Source of the DNA: Lumbricus terrestris
Lineage: Eukaryota; Annelida; Clitellata; Crassiclitellata; Lumbricidae
Direction: 5' to 3'
DNA length: 64,000 bases
Assembly: GCA_949752735.1 (NCBI GenBank)
Contig: OX457044.1
Coordinates: forward strand, 15,216,322-15,280,321
Part shown: piece by piece, positions 58,458 through 64,000 of the stretch
How positions within the stretch are numbered: the stretch's first letter is position 1
Layout of the letters: each line of letters opens with the position of its first letter
Position numbers and translations under genes: made by a program
Notes under the pieces: model-generated
Told to the model about the DNA's origin: nothing
The model's database searches: none
The model's input: the letters and a program-made list of their open reading frames with translations, nothing else

Positions 58458-59447
58458 GGGGAAGTAGGGGCAAGACGGACCCCGTAAGCGGATTTTTGGG
58501 TTTGAGACACCATAAACGTGTTTCACGGGCACAAATTTTTTTGCTACTCGTAGCCTATACAGTACCATAGCTAAGGGCAACACAAATTTAATTGCATCCC
58601 TTTTTGATAATAAGATTTTTTAAATTTAAAAACTTAGTCGTAATGGTCCGTCTTGCCCCCACTATGGGGCAAGATGGACCAATCTAATAAATCATGCCCC
58701 ACGGATTAGTCTTTCATCATAGAATGTTCTGATCACATGCAGAATACTATTTTATGCATAAATGTGATCGTCTATAATGTAAAACAGTGAGAATAACGCA
58801 GAAGTTACATTGGACTAGATTTTTTCGATTTTAGGCGATTTTAGTGGTCCATCTTGCCCCCATGGTGGAACAAGATAGACCACTGCAATCATGTATTTCG
58901 CGTTAATTGTCATTATTATTGTATCCAACAATTATTGTTATAGTAATAATAACATAATAATTAATTAACATGTGAAATCGAATGAAAAAATTCGAACTCC
59001 AGGAAAAATTCACACAAACGGGGCAAGATGGATCACAAGGTCCGTCTTACCCCGTCGGTGACTGATCCAACTCACCCCGATGCGTAAGGTATAAACTTTT
59101 CACCAATTAAAATTTTTATCTACTGGGTATCCTGCCAAAACTAAATTCGTTAATACGGCAGAAAAGGGTGTTTAACCAAATATACTTGCATCAAAAGCCT
59201 GTGATAATGTGCAATTGAATACTTAGCAAATAACTGTTTCTTGAACATAAGATCGAACAGGTCGAAAATCAACTTTTCGTCATAAAAAACGAAAAAATGT
59301 CGTTTCGGTCGCTTATTTTGGTCAAATCACCAAAGCACCAACAGTATTACAATAATTAAAGTTCATTCGATAGGTGGCGACATCAGATATACCTTATATT
59401 GACGGGATCCATCATACCCCAAGGGTCCGTCTTGCCCCTACTTCCCC
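58458..59447. mobile_element. 990-bp MITE with GGGGAAGTAGGGGCAAGACG ends and TA duplication
   Basis: The terminal inverted repeats GGGGAAGTAGGGGCAAGACG are flanked by TA at 58456-58457 and 59448-59449. The motif GGGGCAAGATGGACC or its complement recurs at least six times across the element. The TA target fits Tc1/mariner-type transposition. There are no coding frames of note. Confidence 0.8.
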
Positions 59448-59462
59448 TATTTCAGTTATGAT

Positions 59463-59690
59463 CAGGGCTGAAAGTGGGCCGGGTCTGTCTGGGTCTGCGA
59501 CCCCGGTATTGATTTTCGTGACCCCGCTGTTGACAGGCCTCAGCCGGGTTGTGTGTTTGTAAATTTAGGGCGAATGACTAAAAAAGGTTGCCAGATACAA
59601 AAAATAGTTGAAAATTTTTTGGGGAGTCAAAGGTATCACTCGCCTCCAAAGTCAGAGTCGTTAACTTTTCTGAACCACTTTCAGCCCTAG
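59463..59690. mobile_element. 228-bp MITE
   Basis: It begins CAGGGCTGAAAGTGG and ends CCACTTTCAGCCCTAG; flanks GTTATGAT and GTTACGAT form an 8-bp duplication with one change. hAT-like by end and target length. Confidence 0.75.
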
Positions 59691-59962
59691 GTTACGATTA
59701 GCTAAGAGAGCGAATGGGTGAATTACTGCCGCCTAGACTCTACGTTTCGGCGGGAGATTACTTGCAGCGGCTTGATAGTTATCTGAGCACTGCTCGCTTA
59801 CTAATCAACTTCTTCTGTTCTGCTGTTCTGTGGTGACTTTAACATCAACTGGTCTTGTGTACATTAAACGAAGCTCTATTTCAGGTAGGGCCTACCTTAA
59901 AGGCGCTATAGTGGATGTCCACATCATAGGCCCATTCAAGAATACATAATTTGTACACATGG

Positions 59963-60150
59963 GGCAAGGTGGTGTATACGTGTATGTTCGGCACCTTAGA
60001 GCCAGAAGGTTGCGGGTTCGAATCCACCTCAAGCCGCCACGTAGGGACCCTGAGCAACTCCTTTACTCACAATTGCTCATGTGCCTCAGCGTGATACTCC
60101 AATTCAGTGTCCACACTGTAGTCGGGAGCACCTCTGAGTAGAATATATAT
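59963..60150 (+). mobile_element. tRNA-derived SINE
   Basis: GGGGCAAGGTGGTGTATACG head, perfect B box GGTTCGAATCC, body CACGTAGGGACCCTGAGCAA and tail GGGAGCACCTCTGAGTAGAA. Confidence 0.82.
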
Positions 60151-60546
60151 AGTGAAAGGCAGTGGCGCAACCAGGGGGTTCTGGGGGTGCTTGAGCACCC
60201 CCGAGGATCAAAAAGGTGACCCACACAATTTTTCCAAATCCGATGAGTTTTTTTAGGGGTAGGGGGTACCCTCTCTTTCAGTCCTTCAGATTACACAAAC
60301 ATATAGGCCTATAGTTCCATCATTCTTTCGTTTTATAATTGTTGTCAACAATTTAATAAAGCGTCAGATTTCAGTTTTTGGCTAGATTACCCAAGTTTCA
60401 AGTTTGTTTCAGTCTGGATTTATGGATAGGTGAATTTTTAGCGAAATAGGCCTACCATTACATCGTATTGTTTCAAGCGCTGGAGACGCTGAAACGCAAT
60501 TTAGGGCAACATAAGCAAGCAATCCCGAAAGTCCGCGTGTGCCACG

Positions 60547-62672
60547 TATACCCCGCAGTCGATCGAGTCGATCGATCGAGTCGATCATAGCTCGGCCAAG
60601 CCGAGTCGATCGAAAATTCGTCGACTCGATCGACTTTCAAGTCGAGTCGATCGTGAGTCTCGCCAAGTCGAGTCGATCGAAAAATCGTCAACTCGATCGA
60701 CTTGCAAGTCGAGTCGATCGTGAGTCTTGCCAAGTCGAGTCGATCGAAAAATCGTCGACTTGCAAGTCGAGTCGATCGCGAGTCTTGTTAAGTCGAGTCG
60801 ATCGTTGTTTTATCTACTCGACTCGACTTAGAAATATTTTACTTAGGCCTACTATTTCTTGAAGTCTCAAAGTGACCTACATGATATAATGACGTCGACC
60901 TAATTCAGTTTTTGCACACAGGTTCAGCTAACGAATTTTGGCAACTGGCGATTTCGTGTTAGTGGAACTGTGAAAGTTGACTAAAGACATAGGTTTTTGA
61001 TTTGAGTTGAACGAATACAGGGGCGGATACAGAAATTTTGGAAGGGGTGGACACAATTTGTGGTCTTGGGCCGAAAAAATTTCGTTGGTCTTCCGCCGAA
61101 AGAATCCTTTTTTAGTCTTTCGCCCAAAAAACTTATAAAAACCCGTGGCGACTCCGGTTGTTTAAAATCTGATGACTTTTTAAGTCATGTGTTAGGCCTA
61201 CTTTCTCTCTCACCTTCCTGTCCCCGTTACGTTGATTTACAGCTTCTTGAAACCGAATGGAGGGATCGAGGGACCACGTCATATGCCAATCTCTGAATGG
61301 GGGGGGGGGCATGGCCGGATTGACGACTTCCTTGGATCCGCTACTGAATGAGCATGATACAGATCTACTCTTATATGCCTGTATGTAAGTCATGTAGGCC
61401 TACATGTAGATGTTAATTTTGAAAATATAAAACGGGACCTTTTATAACGTCAATTCGATTATGATACAATTCTCCAACTAAATAAGTTCACTGAGAAAAC
61501 GAAATTAGGCCTATTGTGAGGTTATTTCGATCAGGACACAGATCTGCTGTCATATTGCTTCATTAATGTTGAGAATACAGAACTAGGCCTATCCCTATTG
61601 TAACGTCACTCTGATTATGATACAATTTTACTATTACATGTTCATTATAAGTTCACATCGAGAACTAAAAAAACAGCGCCTATTGTGACGTCACATTGAT
61701 TATGATACAAATGTACTAGGCCTATTATGGAAGTTCATTCTGAGAATATAAACAAGGTCTAGTGTGACGTCACTTCGATTATGAGACAAATGTAGGCCTA
61801 CTATTATAGAAGTGCATATTGAGAATATAAACAAGGTCTATTGTGACGTCACTTCGATTATTATACAGATCTACCAGTATATTATGTTCATTTTGCGAAT
61901 ATTAAACTGGGCCTTTTATGACGTCACTTCAATTAAGATACAATTCTACTATTAAATAAGTTCACTGAGAAAACGAAATTAGGTCTATTGTGGCGTCATT
62001 TCGATTATGGTACAGACCTGCTGTCATATTATTTCATTTTCATAATGCAATACAAAACTGGGACTGTTTAAATGCAACATCGCTCCGATTATGATAAAAA
62101 TCTATTATTAAACGTTCAGTTTGAGAATATTAAACTAGGCCCATTGTGACGTCACTTCGATCATGATACTATTAAAGAAGTTCACTTTGAGAATGAAATA
62201 GGCCTATTGTGGCTAACTTCGATTATGATAATGATCTGTTATTATAGAAGTACATTTTGAGAGTATAAACTAGGCCCATTGTGGCTAACTTCGATTAATT
62301 ATTACACAGATCTACCGTAATAATTACTTAGATTCATTTGCAAAATCTAAAACGAGGCCCATTGTGACGTCACTACGATTACAGTGCAAAGCTATAAATT
62401 CACTGAGAATACGAAATCAGGCTTATTGTTACGTCACACAGATTTATGACACAGATCTACTACCGACGTCTACCGTATAATTTCATGTTAAGATCATATA
62501 ACTGCAGATGGTAAGCAAGAGACAAAACTAGGTCAAGTTGACAAAGTCGATCGAGTCGATCGTCGGCCGAGCCAAGTCGATCGAGTCGTCGAGAGGTCGG
62601 CGAGTCGACGAAGTCGATCGTCGCGCGAGCCAAGTCGATCGTGGCCCACGACTCGATCGACTGCGGGGTATA
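60547..62672. mobile_element. Transposon with TCGATCGAGTCG ends and CRE-like repeats, copy 2 (inverted)
   Basis: Same terminal repeat TATACCCCGCAGTCGATCGA at both ends; perfect 8-bp duplication GTGCCACG (60539-60546 and 62673-62680). Its left end corresponds to the right end of copy 1. TGACGTCA occurs six times in its interior tandem array (61688-62371). Both copies share an older nested insertion (about 61018-61346 here, 47556-47853 in copy 1). Confidence 0.9.
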
Positions 62673-62883
62673 GTGCCACGTGACCATAACAGAGTAAAGA
62701 CGCATTTAGTTGATTGTCGATAAATGACTAGAATCTCAAAAAATAAACCAAGACAAAGTGAATTCGAATTGGACCTAGACAATGAGCGGTTGAGATTTTG
62801 ATTCATTTCGCGATCAGCAACTATTTAATAACGTAAGGTTGATATTAATGCTTTTATGTTATTTTCGTGATTTGGATTGAATC

Positions 62884-63477
62884 ATGGCACATTTTTCGTC
62901 CTGTTCGCTTGCTGGTAAAGCCGAAATGTTACGCAGTGGACCAAAGAGATTTCAAGGACCATTTCCCAAAAATACGGAAAATCGTTCTTTTCAAAATTCT
63001 TGGTACTGGTATGACAGATTCAGGTGGCTTGACTATAATGAAGAAAATGACGGGGCTCAGTGCTTTTACTGCAAGTTGCTAAATTCGTCTGTTGGCAAAA
63101 ATGATGAATTCAAACTTGGAAAAGTTAATAGCTAGCATAGGTTTTTAGAAAAAGCAAAAAAGCACGAAGTGTCAGCAGACCACACAGGCTACGTTGCTAC
63201 AATGATGCCAACAAGATGATCGCTGCGGACGAAAATTGTGAAGACACGGTTAGAGAAAAGCTAGTGAAATGCAGTGATGCAGATAAAGAACGGAACAGAA
63301 AAGGTATAAAAATAATGTTTTCTTTCGTTCGATGGCTTGCATCACAGAATATATCGTTTCGCGGACACACAGAAGCTGACGGAAATTTTCGAAGTTTTCT
63401 TAACACTTTTAGAGAGTTTATGCCGGATTTGGATAAATTCATGTCTGCTTGTCCCAAAAATGCAACTCTTATATGAC
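62884..63477 (+). pseudogene. Broken hAT-superfamily transposase
   Basis: The first frame holds the TTF-type zinc finger region (WYWYDRFRWLDYNEEND, then QCFYCKLL). It is broken by a TAG at 63133-63135, although the homology continues in frame (RFLEKAKKHEVSADH). After a frameshift the next segment reads SFVRWLASQNISFRGHTEAD, typical of hAT proteins with a DUF4371-like region. The rest of the transposase is missing, cut off near 63480. It begins about 200 bp beyond copy 2 of the 8-bp-duplication transposon. Confidence 0.75.
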
Positions 63478-63529
63478 GTGGAAAACTCAGAATGAGTTTA
63501 TTCAAATGATTGATCAACTTGCAATGGAA

Positions 63530-64000
63530 GCATGGGCGCCCGCACATCGGGGCAAGGGGGGCACTTGCTCCCCTGGAAAATTGAAACCTATTTTTCTAAC
63601 TACTACTTTTGGGGTTTAGGAAATTTCTTCCCATTGAAATCGAATGATACACTTCAGTGAAAGTCAGAAATTTAAGTAATGAAATCTCTTTGGAAATAAA
63701 GAAGCTCTTAATTTTCTGCCTTGAATTTTTTCAAGCTCTTGCTGAAAAGGTAACAATGACTTTTAACCCTCCCGTGGGTGCCCATACAAATAGTATTCAT
63801 ATGGCCTACTTGTCTGGAATCTCGCTGTAGGCTAATGCAATTTTTCACAACTACGCAAAAATTAATTATCAATAAATTACACTAATGTAAAAATTTGAAA
63901 TTTATCAACAACCCATTGAAATTAAGTAATGGAGATCTACATATTCACCAGCGTTATATATGGAATCAAGTCTGCTTTAAGTCAGGCTGCATTTTGTCCA
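63530..64000. other. Right edge, probable transposon DNA
   Basis: The stretch GCGCCCGCACATCGGGGCAA looks like the end of another element that truncated the hAT pseudogene. Nothing coding was recognised to the end of the window. Confidence 0.35.

Overview
This is eukaryotic, intron-rich and very repeat-rich DNA. It most likely comes from a marine invertebrate deuterostome, and an echinoderm is my best guess. Three things point that way: a Ty3/Gypsy element with integrase ahead of reverse transcriptase (the Gmr1-like order, described from deuterostomes), a kinesin-12 gene with metazoan sequence, and a very high frequency of the AGGCCTA/TAGGCCT motif. The species cannot be fixed from the window alone. 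No rRNA, CRISPR array, operon or functional tRNA gene was seen.

Left half (1-32 kb): one kinesin-12 (KIF15-type) gene on the minus strand. I assembled seventeen coding exons by hand, sixteen firm and one tentative. They splice in one uninterrupted frame of 744 codons, from the initiator methionine at 32001 to the exon ending at 1078. The gene then runs off the left edge, so roughly the C-terminal half of the coiled-coil stalk is missing. One intron uses a GC-AG donor. Its introns hold an intact 7.4-kb Gmr1-like LTR retrotransposon (6105-13534), a Helitron-like element, several MITEs, LINE 3' fragments, tRNA-derived SINEs and a satellite array split by a 2.2-kb transposon.

Middle (32-42 kb): no recognisable host gene. 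It holds LINE and SINE fragments, Helitron ends with a 456-bp tandem duplication, a 198-bp perfect tandem duplication, a small hAT-type MITE and a long minisatellite.

Right half (42-58 kb): a second minus-strand gene, coding for a heavily glycosylated Ig-like cell-surface protein that I could not name. Three good extracellular exons and one likely cytoplasmic exon are visible. The first Ig-like domain is split by a mucin-like, Thr/Pro-rich insert with four 30-bp repeats and acidic Ser-Gly motifs. Its introns hold a 2.9-kb near-perfect palindrome, nested transposons and a remnant of a duplicated Ig exon.

Right edge (58-64 kb): MITEs, a SINE, an inverted second copy of the 2.1-2.4-kb transposon that carries CRE-like tandem repeats, and a broken hAT transposase.

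The unifying theme is a burst of non-autonomous elements with 8-bp target duplications: nine insertions with legible duplications, at least one case of nesting, and one pair inserted 3 bp apart. The least familiar group has arrays of short GGACA...TGTCC palindromes at both ends.
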